Origin: Thuidium tamariscinum
Taxonomy: Eukaryota > Streptophyta > Bryopsida > Hypnales > Thuidiaceae
Assembly (NCBI GenBank): GCA_947034885.2
Contig: OX344751.2
Coordinates: forward strand, 15,624,001 to 15,688,000
Direction of reading: 5' to 3'
Length of the DNA stretch: 64,000 nucleotides
Below are positions 12,222 through 24,080 of this stretch, in pieces. Numbering within the stretch: the first letter of the stretch is position 1; the number at the start of each line of letters is the position of its first letter. A program made the translations under genes and the position numbers. The notes beneath the pieces are model-generated. The model searched no databases, had not been told where the DNA came from, and was given only the letters and a program-made list of their open reading frames with translations.

Positions 12222-12501
12222 CTGCATGAGGTAACGGCGATGACTCAGTTGTGAACGAAAAAGAAACACGCAGCATATAAGGCCTGCCAAAAGTGGAATA
12301 TAGCAGCTACAATATTGATTTTTGGCAACCCTCGTCCCTTACGTCCTTAGAGACGCAGGTCTCCAACACGACTTCATAGAGCTGCTGACACTACCACAGC
12401 ACTGAGGAATAAAAATAGCCCGTCTTCAGGATTCCACATTTCGCCAATAGAGGCAAGGTGCACAAAATTTTAAATTAAAGACTGTAAACTGGGCACTGAG
12501 T

Positions 12502-13578
12502 TTACGTCCTGGTGTTGAGCTCGAAGGTAGAAGGAATAGCGTATTTTGCCTCTTTTAATTGTGTGGACTCGTGAAGCTCGCTTTCCAGAATGTGGCAGCG
12601 TGTCTGAGCCTGAAGAAACCCATTACAGAATCCAACTTTGTCTGCATCTGCCTTATCTAGCGTTTGTTGCAACGAGAGAATGTTGGTTATCACATTCTGA
12701 AGTGATAAGTTCAAGGTTTGTGACGATATCTTTTGCCTGCAATAAGGGCACGGTGCCGGTCCAACAGGTCCTCCAAAACGTGCTTTCTTCTCGTGGATTG
12801 ACATATGCCTTGACACACACTGCGCAACTAAGTGATCGCACCAATAAGACAATGCTACGAATGATTACCGATTCCAGTTAGGAGAAGCTAATAAGGAGCA
12901 AAAGAAACTGACTAAACTCAACACAATATTCTGTGACTCAGCAAAATATTCACCCATATCACAACTAACCAGGGATTTGATTGAGCATCAGATTCTGCTA
13001 TAAACATTTTGTAGCATCCCATTCAAGTCCAGTTTGGGGTCAAGTTGAAGCCAAAATGGCATGGTAATGAGCCCCTCAACTTTCCTCAAGGGACTCACCT
13101 CCACCGATTCCATACATCAGATGTATTTGAAAACATGTATTACTATTTCTGATTCATGGTCCATCACAAAAGGAAACATCTACATAGAATAGCGGCTTGC
13201 AATAGTAAATCATAGTCTGATGAACATAGAAGTACCATAGCACAGAATGTATGGCCGCAGGGGGAAAGCAGAATGGGCGAAAAGTCTGGTGACTTCATAA
13301 GCTCAAAACAAATTGGACATGTATTACTCTCAATTTGATCTGCAATAGAGCTGTCAAGCCAAGCATTCGCAACGTCAGACTCACCATTAAGACTGAGATC
13401 ACATAACATAACAAACGATTCTATGGAATTTATCTAAAATTATGCATTCCAATTCAGTAGACTTGATTTCTTCAAGCTTCAAATTGCACAGGACTTTAGC
13501 GAAAAAATCTACGTACCTTGTGATTGAATTTATGGTGGACGCATGAGGCCACATGGACGCAAAGGCATGCCTCTCCAT
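12502..13578 (-). CDS. C3HC4 RING-finger protein (putative E3 ubiquitin ligase), N-terminal exons
   Basis: Three exons: 13578-13517, 13392-13236 and 12819-12502. All have GT-AG borders and matching phases (2, then 0), and they give 178 residues to the first stop. Splicing rebuilds a complete C3HC4 RING: C46-x2-C49, C66-x-H68, x2-C71-x2-C74, C97-x2-C100 (CPIC ... CGHTFC, CAMC ... CPYC). The second half begins exactly at the acceptor, so the RING is split by an intron between C71 and C74. The residues after the RING (SLQNVITNILSLQQTLD) look helical or coiled-coil. RING domains of this type recruit E2 enzymes. The start ATG at 13578 follows an in-frame stop at 13603-13605, which supports it unless a 5' exon exists. 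The protein probably continues into coiled-coil exons at 12221-10396. Confidence 0.75.
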
Positions 13579-14344
13579 GCCTCTCAACTTGTTCCCTCTA
13601 ATTCATCACAATGGGAGGAATACAAGTTTCTGTTTTGTCATCCGCATTGGCAGAATGACATTGGCAAATATCTCACTGCACCCAAATTCCATTGTAGTAT
13701 TAACTTCTTGAGGAAATATTCACAACAAACGAGATCATACCCCACTTCTAATACAAATGGGAACTTCCAGAGACTCATCATCCCACGAGTCTTGTGAACT
13801 CTTTCACATGAATTAGGCGGAGATGAAAACTGGATACACTTAGGGTTAGGAACGTGGATTGACCTTTGGCAAGGATGCAGGCACTCTAACCGTTGCCATG
13901 TCCAGGTCAAGACCAGGACATGAACAGATTCATACTTGTATCTGTCTCTCTCTCCTAAACCCTAAACACCTGTAACCCCTAAATGCCCAAGGACTCACGG
14001 TCTGAAAGTACCGATTTGGGTGATGACATTAAGAAAAACATGATTCAGACCAGCCGAATTTTTCATCATCGAAATCAACGTAGATTATTTCATGTGCTAG
14101 TCGAAAAAGTAAATGAAATTGGACAAAAAAGTTCCCCCATATGACCTACTCAAAACTATTAAAAGAACACGAGACCCAATTCCAATTTAGGCTTCTTGAT
14201 TCTCCAGGGCTGAATATAGACACCTTCGCATACATGCAAGGTACCCATAAACCCTAATTCAAGTCCTAACAGTTCCGAGTACAACATCAATCAAGGGGGG
14301 TCTCATTTGCAGCGACAGTGCAGGTAGCGAACCTAATAGAGATA
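13579..14344. other. Intergenic between the RING gene and the unassigned gene
   Basis: Likely 5' flank of the minus-strand RING gene. It carries a two-unit CCCTAAA motif at 13954-13967, the telo-box type found in promoters of many plant growth genes. Open frames on both strands here (13543-13797, 13638-13910) have no motif and are not accepted. Confidence 0.45.
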
Positions 14345-14819
14345 TTAAACCTTAAACTCAGAAGGGGCATATCTCTTTGATGTTTGAATTGGCAGTGGAC
14401 CGGCAGGTGCGCAGGATATGGTGAGCTCCACTATGCTTCCGGTTGCACCCATTGTACCCCCCCGCACGATCTGAATTATCATTTTCTCTGCAAACAAATG
14501 CTTGAGCTTTGCAAGCCAGGAGTCAATAAAATAACACAGGTAAGGATTCAATCGAGTATAACTTGTGGTTCATTCTTCCTCTAAAACCACGATCAAAGAC
14601 AGTACTAGAGTGAGGAGAACTGAGAATATGGAATTTACCAGCAATCCGAAGAGGAAGACATCTTTCGAATGTTCCATATCTCCTGCAAGTCCGGCTGTGA
14701 TGTACTCAATTTGCTCGAAACCAAATGTTTTCCTGAGAAAAGGTGAGTGCAGTGCATGGTGGCATACCTGCGGTACATAAACTGAGAATCGACACACAGA
14801 CGCTCCCTGAAATCACCCT
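14345..14819 (-). CDS. Unassigned gene, three consistent exons; weakly Mediator-subunit-18-like
   Basis: Three minus-strand exons join in phase: 14819-14768, 14732-14639 and 14506-14345. The first begins after a TTTTCAG acceptor, the first two end at GTATGC and GTAAAT donors, and the last ends in TAA. The product fragment is about 100 residues, including DFRERLCVDSQFMYR, then GFEQIEYITAGLAGDMEHS, then a C-terminus with GSIVELTISCAPAGPL. The 'VELT...APAG' pattern, and its position after a short strand-like segment, recall the C-terminal part of Mediator subunit 18, but the match is weak. A 5' exon must exist. One possible start is near 14895, but its frame does not run through. The acceptor of the last exon is chosen only by phase. 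Confidence 0.4.
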
Positions 14820-15056
14820 CTGAAAAGAAAACCACATTCCTTGATGGGAAATGCAAAAACGAATGCCAATTGAGCAAATGTCGTATAGATCATCCGTTAG
14901 GGCAGATGAGTTCCCCGGAATCACAGGTTACGATGGTTTCCCTCGCTGGTAGGGAATTACCGAAAATAACCCACCTAGAAATTGGCGGTGCTTTGCATCG
15001 TTGGATAGCTTCAATGCCAATGATTATTGCAACGAGCCATTCTACTTTGTGGCTAA

Positions 15057-15593
15057 CCCCTAAAAGCCCAAGGGGTTAGGACAAAACACAAATGTGTTAT
15101 AAAATATAACTTTTATAACTTTTTTGAAGTTAGCATCAAAGAAGATAATGTAAAGCACAAAATGTAGAAAGTATCCATACAGTCAAAATTATAAAATTAT
15201 TTTTAGATCCTCTTCAAATGAATTTTGAAGATATAACTTCAAAAATTCACCAAAAATACAATTTCTATATTTAGTACATGATTTTTGTTTTAATTAGTCA
15301 AAATTGTGGTTTCTATTGATTTGTGAAAAATGTAAAAGATCTAGTAATGAGAGCATCAACACTTTCTCCAAATAGTAAGTTTTTCAACAATAGGCAATTC
15401 TAATCCTTTTGTGCTATATCTCTTATAATTTTTGTTTGACTATACGGATCTTAGTTTTGAATATAAATGTTGAAAGACAATCCAATTTTTTCAAAACTAA
15501 AAAGAAAAAGTTTGAAAAAAGTTTTTTTCTCCTTGAAAATTCTACCCAAAGTTAGAAGAGTGATCAAAAAATGGTCATTTGAGCACTTAGGGG
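15057..15593. mobile_element. TTAA-type non-autonomous element
   Basis: The left flank is CTAA (one mismatch) and the right flank is TTAA at 15594-15597. The left end reads CCCCTAAAAGCCCAAGG and the right end reversed reads CCCCTAAGTGCTCAAATG, sharing CCCCTAA. The 537-bp interior is AT-rich and non-coding. The element begins just upstream of the exons of the unassigned minus-strand gene. Confidence 0.65.
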
Positions 15594-15597
15594 TTAA

Positions 15598-16602
15598 ATC
15601 AATATCCATAATCTACATTCTCTCATGATTTATGAGAGGAAGGTTGTGATTTCGTTATGAAAAGAACAAGAGGCCTAGTGGCACTAACATATTGTAATTT
15701 ACAAGGTATGAATATCTTATAATGCTATTTAATAGCATTGAAATAGAGACTAAGAATATTCAAAGGAAAGAGAATAAGGTTATTCCAATGTAAAAAACTA
15801 GTGTGATTGAAGTATATATTGGGAATGACTCAACTTTCTAAGTCTTGTAGACCTAGATGGCAAATTCCATCTTTGAATCAAAAGAAGTACAATATATCAT
15901 TAGTAGCATAATTAATTGAGAGAAATCATTGAACAAGTGTTGTTATGTAAATCTGTCATTTTGTTGTTTCTTTAGATTCTTTTTAAAAAGATGTGCTTCA
16001 TAAAGGGGTGCAATAAAAACCTAGTTGAAGAGGTTGAAGATGACTTTATATTAGGGGATACTTGGGTATCCAATTTTTAGCACTTGGGCCTAATTTTTTG
16101 GTATCAAGATACAACCACATAAGCAACAATGTGATATAAAAGAAAATTGGTCCACCTTTTAATATAAACTAAACATTTAGGTCTAATTGATTGCTCCAAT
16201 TAACAATGTAGACACTCCTATGTTTGATTTTGATGGATTTGAAACTAGGCCGACCATTGAACCCTAATACAAAGTAACTGTAATAGTAAAAATGAATATA
16301 GAACTTGAAAATAGTAGGCTTATGATTTGTGCTAATTGAACCTCAAATAGGATCAAGTACAACTCTCCCATACACCTAGGTCAGCTTCAACCTTGGTATG
16401 CATCAGTCTAACGGTGGAGATGGTAGTACATACCGGGCCGGTATTCCCCCCAATCCAGATACTCTGAACGCTCGCAACGCACTAAGTTATCCTATCCACA
16501 GCCCTTTCCTCGACAACGACCATGTTTCTCCGCGCCTCTGCTGCATTGTAGCTCCAATTTGAGCTCCAAGGAATCCCCCTCCGTGGCCTCGCGACCTTCA
16601 CC
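15598..16602. other. Intergenic, upstream of the plastid uL3 gene
   Basis: AT-rich and gene-free to about 16380, then mixed composition over the presumed promoter and 5' UTR of the ribosomal protein gene. No TATA box or other element could be placed with confidence. Confidence 0.4.
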
Positions 16603-17958
16603 ATGGCGGCCGCGGCGGCCATTTCCGCTGTCTCTGCGAGTTTCACGACCCTGTCGCTCCAGCACAAGGCCCAGCAAACGAGCTCAACTTCTCTCGTCGC
16701 ATTGCCTTCTTTCCACGGCCTCAAGGCCACCGCACTTTCCGACGCCTCCCTCCACACTCGCGTCGCTTCGCAATGCGTGACTGCGACGTCTTCCTCGTCG
16801 TCTTCCCGAGGGGTTGTGACGATGGGGCCTGTCGAAGCAGGCGTGGGCTTGATGGGCACCAAGATGGGCATGATGACCGTGTTCACTTCGGATGGGAAAG
16901 CAGTGCCCTGCACTGTGGTTGGATTCCACGAGGGAAACATTGTCACGCAGGTAAAGACGGACGCCACTGATAGTTACACTGCCGTGCAAGTCGGGTACCG
17001 AAGGGTGCGCGACCGCAAGCTGACGAAACCCGAGCTCGGGCACCTCAATAAGGTGGGCGCCATCCCTATGCGCCATTTACAAGAGTTTCGGGTGGTGTCG
17101 GCGGAAGGGTATGAGCCGAACCAGAGGCTGGAGCTTGAGGAAATCTTCAAGGAAGGCGACTTGATTGACGTCGTGGGAAACAGCATTGGAAAGGGTTTCC
17201 AGGGTTAGTCAATTGCATCATCTCTCCCTCCCTGTCTCCAATTCTTCATCGAATTCTGCCGTTCAGTGAATGCATTCTCAGTTATCCGGGTTCGCATTCT
17301 TGAGGCAAGGCATGGTTGCCATGGATTTTAGAATTCAAGGCAATGCCGTGACGGTCTTTCTTTCTTCTGGCTTCGATTTGTATCCTCCAATTTTGAAACC
17401 CTAGGGTTGGAAACCTACTCCTAGCTGTTTTGAGTGACTTTTTGAAGGTCACGAGAGGAATTGCATCTACGTGGAAGCATTTTCTTGAGTATGAGAGAAT
17501 CTACGTTTCTTACAAGTCATACGTTGGAATGACTCTGGCATTTTAAATGGATGACTGTGCAACCCCCGTGACAGGGACTTCCTCTCTCAAATGGTATCGC
17601 TCCCTTAAGCCCTTGGCTTGGCAAGTGTGGTTTACATTCGTCGGTAAGATTTGAATTGCAATGTGCAGGTGGTATCAAGAGATGGAACTTCGCGAGAGGG
17701 CAGATGACTCACGGTTCGAAATCAAAGAGGCAACTGGGATCCATTGGAGCTGGAACAACTCCTGGACGTGTGTACCCGGGAAAGAAGATGCCGGGGCAAA
17801 TGGGAGGTGGCAGGACCAAGATTCGGAAGCTGGAGATTGTGAAGGTGGATACGGAGCTTCGTGCTCTTTTGATCAGAGGGGCTGTTCCAGGGAAGCCTGG
17901 CAACTTGCTCAGGATAACACCCGCGAAGATTGTTGGCAAGAACATCCCCAAGAATTAG
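16603..17958 (+). CDS. Plastid-type 50S ribosomal protein L3 (uL3c)
   Basis: Two exons, 16603-17203 and 17669-17958, join in phase 1 across a 465-bp GT-AG intron to give 296 residues. The N-terminus (about residues 1-75) is rich in Ser, Ala and Thr with few acidic residues, as in a chloroplast transit peptide. The mature part starts near [13 protein letters not shown] and carries bacterial-type L3 signatures: GKGFQGG across the splice junction, then [33 protein letters not shown] and RGAVPGKPG. uL3 binds near the peptidyl-transferase centre of the large subunit; the bacterial form plus transit peptide points to plastid rather than cytosolic ribosomes. The length is normal for a precursor. A mitochondrial destination is less likely, but cannot be excluded by eye. 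Confidence 0.93.
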
Positions 17959-18311
17959 GTCTTGTGGAAAGGTAGTCTCTTACTTTTGGTCATTTGTTGT
18001 TTGTGGGAAGACAGATAGCATTAGAATTGCTATAGGCGGTGAAAATGTGCTCTAGTTATCAATCATCTTGTAGGCCTAGATGCATGGGGAAAGATTTGAA
18101 AGTAAATTGTTGTTGTTGGCAACCGCTCCAATGCTGGGTCATTTTGAAGACAAAATTTTCATGTGCATTTGCTCCGCTATCGTATCAGTTTCATGCCCAC
18201 CTGTTTACATTTCTGCAGCGCAAACTCGTGGTAGGCAATGGAATATGTACATACCCCGCGTAAGGTAGAGGATACTATTGGGCATCACTGAAAGCGTGTC
18301 AACATATGTAG
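17959..18311. other. Likely 3' UTR of the uL3 gene
   Basis: Mixed-composition sequence directly after the stop codon. Short overlapping open frames (18039-18268) show no domain and are probably untranslated. Confidence 0.45.
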
Positions 18312-18510
18312 GAACTTGTAGATTTGGGGGGAGATGTATGGAGCCGTGGAGAGATCCTTGAGTACATCTGTTGAGATCAAATCAATTGGGTATGAATTTC
18401 TTGTGCTTGGGTATGAACTTATAGATTTAGGGGGAGATATATGGAGCTGTGGAGAGATCCTTGAGTACATCTGTTGAGACCAAATCAATTGGGTATGAAT
18501 TTCTTGTGCA
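18312..18510. repeat. Two-copy direct tandem repeat, period about 103 bp
   Basis: Copy 1 starts at 18312 and copy 2 at 18415. They share long identical phrases, among them GGAGAGATCCTTGAGTACAT and CAATTGGGTATGAATTTC, with only scattered substitutions, so the duplication is recent. It lies about 350 bp past the uL3 stop codon. Confidence 0.85.
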
Positions 18511-19628
18511 ATTTCAAGGTGGGAGGTTGTAGACCACTAGAAGTGACACTACAGAACTCAATTTCATTCATAGATCAAGTTATGCTTATCCTTGCTAATT
18601 TATTGAACTAGCTGTACGAGAAAGTTAAAGAAGTAATGATGTTTGGTTATTCAAATATCCTAAGTGTATTTTTGATCATTTATATATCAAGCATGTCCCA
18701 TAAAAGACACATTGGATGCTTCTAGCTAGTTTATAGAAAGATTGACACCCTTGAAATATATAGAGTGCCAAAGTACAACATTGCTAAGTCTGCAAAGTGC
18801 TCAAATAGTGTAATCCAATCATTTATCTAATTATTCTAGTTATCACATGATTTTGGGCACATTATGTTCATAAATTTTGAAACTTTTGAAAATAGTGTAC
18901 CCTTATTTGTAGAATACAAGTAGGTGATGAGGGCAAGTTATATGCTTCTTCACACTTGAAAGTTTGGGTATACCTTCTAGGCAAAATTAGTATGTAATAC
19001 AATGATAATACTTGTACTTGTAGTAATTGGAGGCACCTCCTTTCATGGTAAGATGGAAATAAGTCTAATAGAAAGAACAACACTAGAATCCAACACTTGC
19101 TTTGTAGCTTTGATAATGTGCACATGAATATGGCAAGTTTTTACTAGTCCATTGTAGTTATGGCAACTAAAGTAGACAAGTATATTACCACTTTGATTTC
19201 CACTTTGAATGTTTTGGGGCAAATTCAAAGAGGGGCACATATTCTTCAAAGGTGTGATTGTTTCATGAATTAATTTTGGGTGGAATTATAATTTTTCAAT
19301 CAAAATTGTAATTTTTGTGAATTTTTGAAGTATTCAATTTGAAATTACATAAGTGTCCATACACTAGGGTCATGAATGCCCCAATAACAACCCATAACCA
19401 TCTTTTGATATACCTATTAGCATCTAAGTATTTGTCAGTCCCCTATTGACATATTAACTTTAATGACATTTATATATTAATTTTATCAAATTTCTATAAA
19501 GATTTGGATGATTGACTAGAGAAAAACAGGGGCAAATATAAGGTGATAGATACAAGTAGGAAATGGAATTAGGCTAGTCTATTTTACTATTGGAAAAATT
19601 GGGCATAATTATCCCTATCTATTGAAGT
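18511..19628. other. AT-rich intergenic region
   Basis: No gene, RNA or bounded repeat is recognised. Short minus-strand open frames near 18868-19249 have no motif. Confidence 0.4.
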
Positions 19629-20340
19629 CATTAGATGTTTTTCTAAGCCATTAGAAGATTGGTTTGAAGTTGTTCCTAAGCTTTGAATGACTGTATTGCT
19701 GGTCAAATTTTTAAATATTTTTTTAATTAAAAAAAAATAGAATAATTAAATAATTAATTCTAAATAACTTTAAATAAATAATATTTTTAATTAAAATTAA
19801 CTATAAAATATTATCTGACATGACATCACTCAACTACACTATTAAATTTCTAATGTGTCAAAGTTCCCAATCAATTGTAAACAAAGGGTTTTTTCCACCA
19901 TTTTTTTAATAATTTTTTATTGAGTCATAAAACTATCCTTTGTATTTTAAGCCCAACAATTTGCTAAATTATTTTTTAAAGTAAAAATAAATAAAATTGG
20001 TTGTTGTTCCTTATTGTTTAGGAAATTGTAACATTAGGGGAGATTTGAAGCCTTTGGAAGACTGTAAGTTCCCGTAGTTTGAAAACGTAGAAATTGCCAA
20101 GGGAATGCAGAATCGTAGGAATCCTATATGGTCGAGAGAGTGCCACATCATTAATTATTATTCTTTTTGGAATTTTTTTTGGAATTTTTTTTACATTTTG
20201 GGACCCTATATATGTTTAAAAAAATTTGGTAATTATTGGCCTACTAGTAGCCAATAATTGCGGGAATAGTCCCGAAATGGCCCTCTGGAGGCTTCAAATC
20301 CCCCCTAATGTCTTGTTTAAGCTTGAAAAAACATCTAATT
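19629..20340. mobile_element. Outer MITE with a second MITE nested inside
   Basis: The termini are inverted: CATTAGATGTTTTTC at the left and GAAAAAACATCTAAT at the right. A distinct element (20031-20311) interrupts it near its right end. The outer parts contain a GACATGACATCACTCAACTA-like stretch that recurs in the elements at 57376, 60125 and 63121. The interior is non-coding and extremely AT-rich around 19730-19810. Confidence 0.65.
20031..20311. mobile_element. Inner MITE, 281 bp
   Basis: Long inverted termini: ACATTAGGGGAGATTTGAAG at the left, and GCTTCAAATCCCCCCTAATGT at the right on the opposite strand, about 21 bases with one or two mismatches. The interior (GGAAGACTGTAAGTTCCC, GTCGAGAGAGTGCCACATCA) is related to the 57376, 60162 and 63121 elements. 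Confidence 0.75.
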
Positions 20341-21187
20341 GGAAGGACAAGTCATTGTCTACATGTGAATAGTACTATAATTGTCTATTCATTCAAACCC
20401 AAGCAAGGAAATTCTTTATTAGGAATCCTTTTTCTCAAATGGTCAAAAATTGAGGAATTTTTAAAGATTGATGACTTTAGTGCTTTTGAACATTTATAGA
20501 AAAAAATTCTATTGAAGACGAAATTTTTATTTTCAATTTTTGTAGTACATGAAGTGTTTGTTTGCTTGGAAAAAGCGAATGTACAATTGGGCTTCTCTTA
20601 TCAATGCAAATTCCATTCTTGCAAAAGTAAGCTTGTTGTTTCATCTTAGATGATTCCATATCATTAGTAATATTATGTAGGTGGATTTTTTTTTCGAGAC
20701 ATAGTGTCAAAATCTTTCCATCATCTCTTTTCATCTACTAAATGTGTCTCTACTAGGAATCACTTGTCAATTTATCACATTACATGAAACCTATAATTAC
20801 TATGTTCACATGGTCAATCTTTTTTTTTTTCCATTAATAGTGAATCATTACTACCTTGTGAAGCTATAGGCTCTAAAAACAATTGGATTTTCTAAATTAG
20901 GTGTTGTGGGTATATGAAGTTGAAGTAAATAATTATATATATTTATAAAGATATAACCAAAAATATGCAAGAATTCAAGAAAGGATTCCCGTCCTAAGGG
21001 GTTAAACCTCTTCAATACACCACCTCGTGCCAGATCATCAAGACAGCAAGGCCAACTCAGATAATAAAACGCCACGTAAGCGCATTGCATAGCCCGACGT
21101 CGGTGAACGGTGTGAAGCTGCGAGAGCGCCGTTCGACAAAGTAAGTGGAGCTCGAGACTGTAGGTGAATTGCAGAGGTAGAGCGGCG
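20341..21187. other. Intergenic, upstream of the NUP43 gene
   Basis: AT-rich to about 20990, then GC-richer proximal promoter and 5' UTR. A GGGG-TTAA junction at 20998-21005 looks like the right end of a TTAA-type element, but no matching left end was found. Confidence 0.4.
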
Positions 21188-24080
21188 ATGGAGGTGCACA
21201 GGATTCCGCAGGGACAGTATGTCGACGCTCTGCGTTGGCTTCCCATGCCCTCCACGCTTGCGCTCTCACTCTGGGATGCCGACACAGGTCAGGAGCCCTT
21301 CACTCACTCTCTCTACGACGATTTCTTCTTTCATTCAAAATGGTGCAGGGATGATGATGCCCCAGGATCATGCTTCAGGATCATGCTATTTCTACTTCTT
21401 ATTGCAATGCCTGCGTGCACTCCATCTTTCTTCTGGTTTACATATTTACCTCTTCTTTGAATGGTATTAGTTTAGATTCGGTAGGGAATTCATCGGAGAG
21501 ATTTGGGTTTAGGGTTTGGTTCGCATTTTGGCGAGTTTGCTGTATCTTCTCTTTCTGGAAGTTTATTGCGTCGCCATCGCATCGAATTTAGTGTCTCTGG
21601 GAGTTGTACTCATGTGGCATTCTTGAGAATACGGTTTAGGGTTTAGGGTTTAGGGTTACAATGGAAATTTATTCGTTTGTTGCGGGTATTCTTGTTTTAA
21701 ATTTTGGTGCGGAGTTTGGAATGAGGTCGTGAGCATCCACTTATAATCGCTTCTTTTGTTTTTGAGCGTAGTTCTCTTCATTATCTTGCTGGTGAAATGT
21801 TTACTTGTTCTTGTTGGCCAACGAAGGAGGATTTGCACGCATGAATTAGATTCCGCGTGGAAAGTTATGAAGTTCAAAGCTTTATGGGTAGATGCTTTAA
21901 AATTGCTTCATGCACAAGTTGAACAAATGATTAGTGGTGCTTTTGCGAGTTTGTTTGTCCCTTATTTAAGCACATTCTCTTTTACATTTCTAAGCTCTGT
22001 TCACTGATTCCAGGGTAGAATTTTTTAATCTTCAAGTGTGTATGTTTTGTCTTGCCTGAAATACTAGAAGTGACGGTGTCTTTTGATGCAAGCAGGTCTG
22101 TCTACTCTAGAAATTGCTCTCCTTCAGGACCCTGATCAAGAAGGCCAAGCGCCATGGATGGAGACCCAAGCTTCCTGGGATTTGATGGCCCGCACAACGG
22201 CAATGAAAATTTCATCAAATCAGTCCAACATTGCTCTTGCTTTAGCTTCAGAAACCGGCTCTTTGTCGGTCTTTCTTATTGATGCTATGAATCCTTCCAT
22301 GGATTCTCCACCTTTGGTATTAGAGCACCTGCATAAGTTTGTTCCTTCGGCTTTGGATATCCAAAAAGATACTTTACAATGCGTCACTGTGGGCAGCGAC
22401 GGCAAAATCAATTTGGTGCAAGTAAGACTACTGCTCAATTGTTAATTGTATGGTAATTCTTGATATACAATGGCTTTGCAACATGGTGCATACGTTTGAT
22501 GGTGGACATTGTTGTGCAGGCTGGGCAGTCGGGGCTGCAGGGCGATTGCTTACATGACAATCATGGTGTCCTGTCGTACTCAGCGGTGTGCTGGGCTTCA
22601 CCTACTGAATTTGTTCTAGCAGGTCATGGAGCAGGAATCCAATGGTGGGATAATCGCCGGCCAGGCGGAGCTGTTGCTCAGTCCCCTGCAAAATGGTAAG
22701 AACCGCTGCGAGTAGACACGGGACTTTTGGAAATGGGCAATCTATATTGGTTGCAGAAAGTGATTAACTGACGCGTACTGAGTCGTCATTGGGCCTCCTG
22801 AGTTTTAGGAGTGATTGATACTCTGGGGATCTCTTGTTGCTCTTAAGAACTGACAGGAGGCAACAGGGCGGGCGCAGATGGAGTTGGCAGCATCCACGCC
22901 GTTGATGTCCACCCTTCACGCAAACATCTTTCCGTGGTATGATATTGCAACTCTGTATGAATGTAAGGTGGTTGGATTCTATATAAGCATTTAACATATG
23001 CAGGAGTGCGACATTCAGCTAAGCCGTGCTTACATTCCTTTGCAATTGAATGTCTGCCAAGTTTGCAAATAGATGAGCTGTTAGGGATAAGGTCCTAATT
23101 GTTTTAGTATACTCTACCATATTTCATGTCGTCTTACAGCAAGGATTTGTAACCAACTTCATTATTATTAATTTTTCGAAATCCTAGTTAACTACTTGAG
23201 CACTTGTTATGATAGTTCATTGCTGTACACAATTAGACGCTCTAGCTTGTTGGCTAGACCAATTTAACATGAGACTGAATGCAAGGCATCTTTTTGAAGG
23301 TTGGAGCATCAGGGGGAGCCGTTCTGGCTTGGGATCTGAGACGACAAAATGAGCTTCTCACTCTTGCAGGAAGGGGGTTGAAGGGGGCCTCCCCAATTGC
23401 AGAAGGCGAAGTGTGGGACGTGAAGTTGGATCCAGCACTTCAAGGTGGGGGCCAGGGAGAGTCAGCAAAAATCCCTCCGGTCTTGATTTGCTCCGAGGAT
23501 GGCATTCTCGCAATTATCGAGGCTGGTGTGTACTTTCTTGATAATTCTTGAGCTTTTTTGTGACAGGAGGGAGTGTTTAGCTTTAAAACTTGAGCAAATG
23601 ATTGGATCAACATGATTTGAAAGTTGGGCTCTTGATTATCAGGGTCGTTATTTGTAATGCACACTTGAAGGTGTATGAATTTGGAATTCCTTGATACATT
23701 TGATAGTGTGCTTGATTGTATTTATTTGTTCAATTTATCAAAGTGAAATTTTTTATTACAAACGTATTTAACAATTAATAGTTGACGGAATCACATTTGT
23801 ATTTTCAGGAGTGGCTACGGAGCTGGCTGTGGAGGCTTGTGCTATAAATAGCTTTGATGTAGACTTGGAATTTGGCTCTGTGAGTATTCTCGCCTTCCAA
23901 CTTGCAGAGCTTATGGTGTATAATTCAAAATCTAGCCTGGTTCAGAAGTATATCCATCGTATCCTCATTTTTCCAGCTACTTGACTGATGGTTTATGACT
24001 GACTTGGGATGGTGATTTTGCAGGAAATAGTGTGTGCATTGGAGCACGAAAGTGTATTGTACGTCAAACGGCCGTCGTAG
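21188..24080 (+). CDS. NUP43: NUP43-like WD40 nucleoporin (Y-complex)
   Basis: Seven exons join in phase: 21188-21287, 22096-22421, 22520-22695, 22867-22936, 23300-23525, 23809-23879 and 24024-24080. They give 341 residues. Recognition rests on the plant NUP43 order: start MEVHRIPQGQYVDALRWLP, VGSDGKINLVQ, WASPTEFVLAGHG, WWDNRRPGGAV, GSIHAVDVHPSRKH, SGGAVLAWDLR, EGEVWDVKLD, CSEDGILAIIE and a terminal ALEHESVLYVKRPS. NUP43 is a beta-propeller subunit of the Nup107-160 (Y) complex of the nuclear pore scaffold. The exon-4 acceptor was chosen because only CAACAG|GGCGGG restores the frame from the previous exon. Intron 1 (about 0.8 kb) carries a telomere-like array. No break is seen. Confidence 0.92.
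21634..21657 (+). repeat. Interstitial telomere-like motif (TTTAGGG)3
   Basis: Three tandem TTTAGGG units and a partial fourth sit in intron 1 of the NUP43 gene. Close relatives lie at 7754-7773, 13954-13967 and 28617-28634, all in or beside genes, as expected for plant telo-box promoter or intron motifs rather than relic telomeres. Confidence 0.8.

Noticed and set aside
21634-21657. Relic telomere or chromosome-fusion site
   Set aside because: Only three units, inside an intron; more consistent with a telo-box motif.
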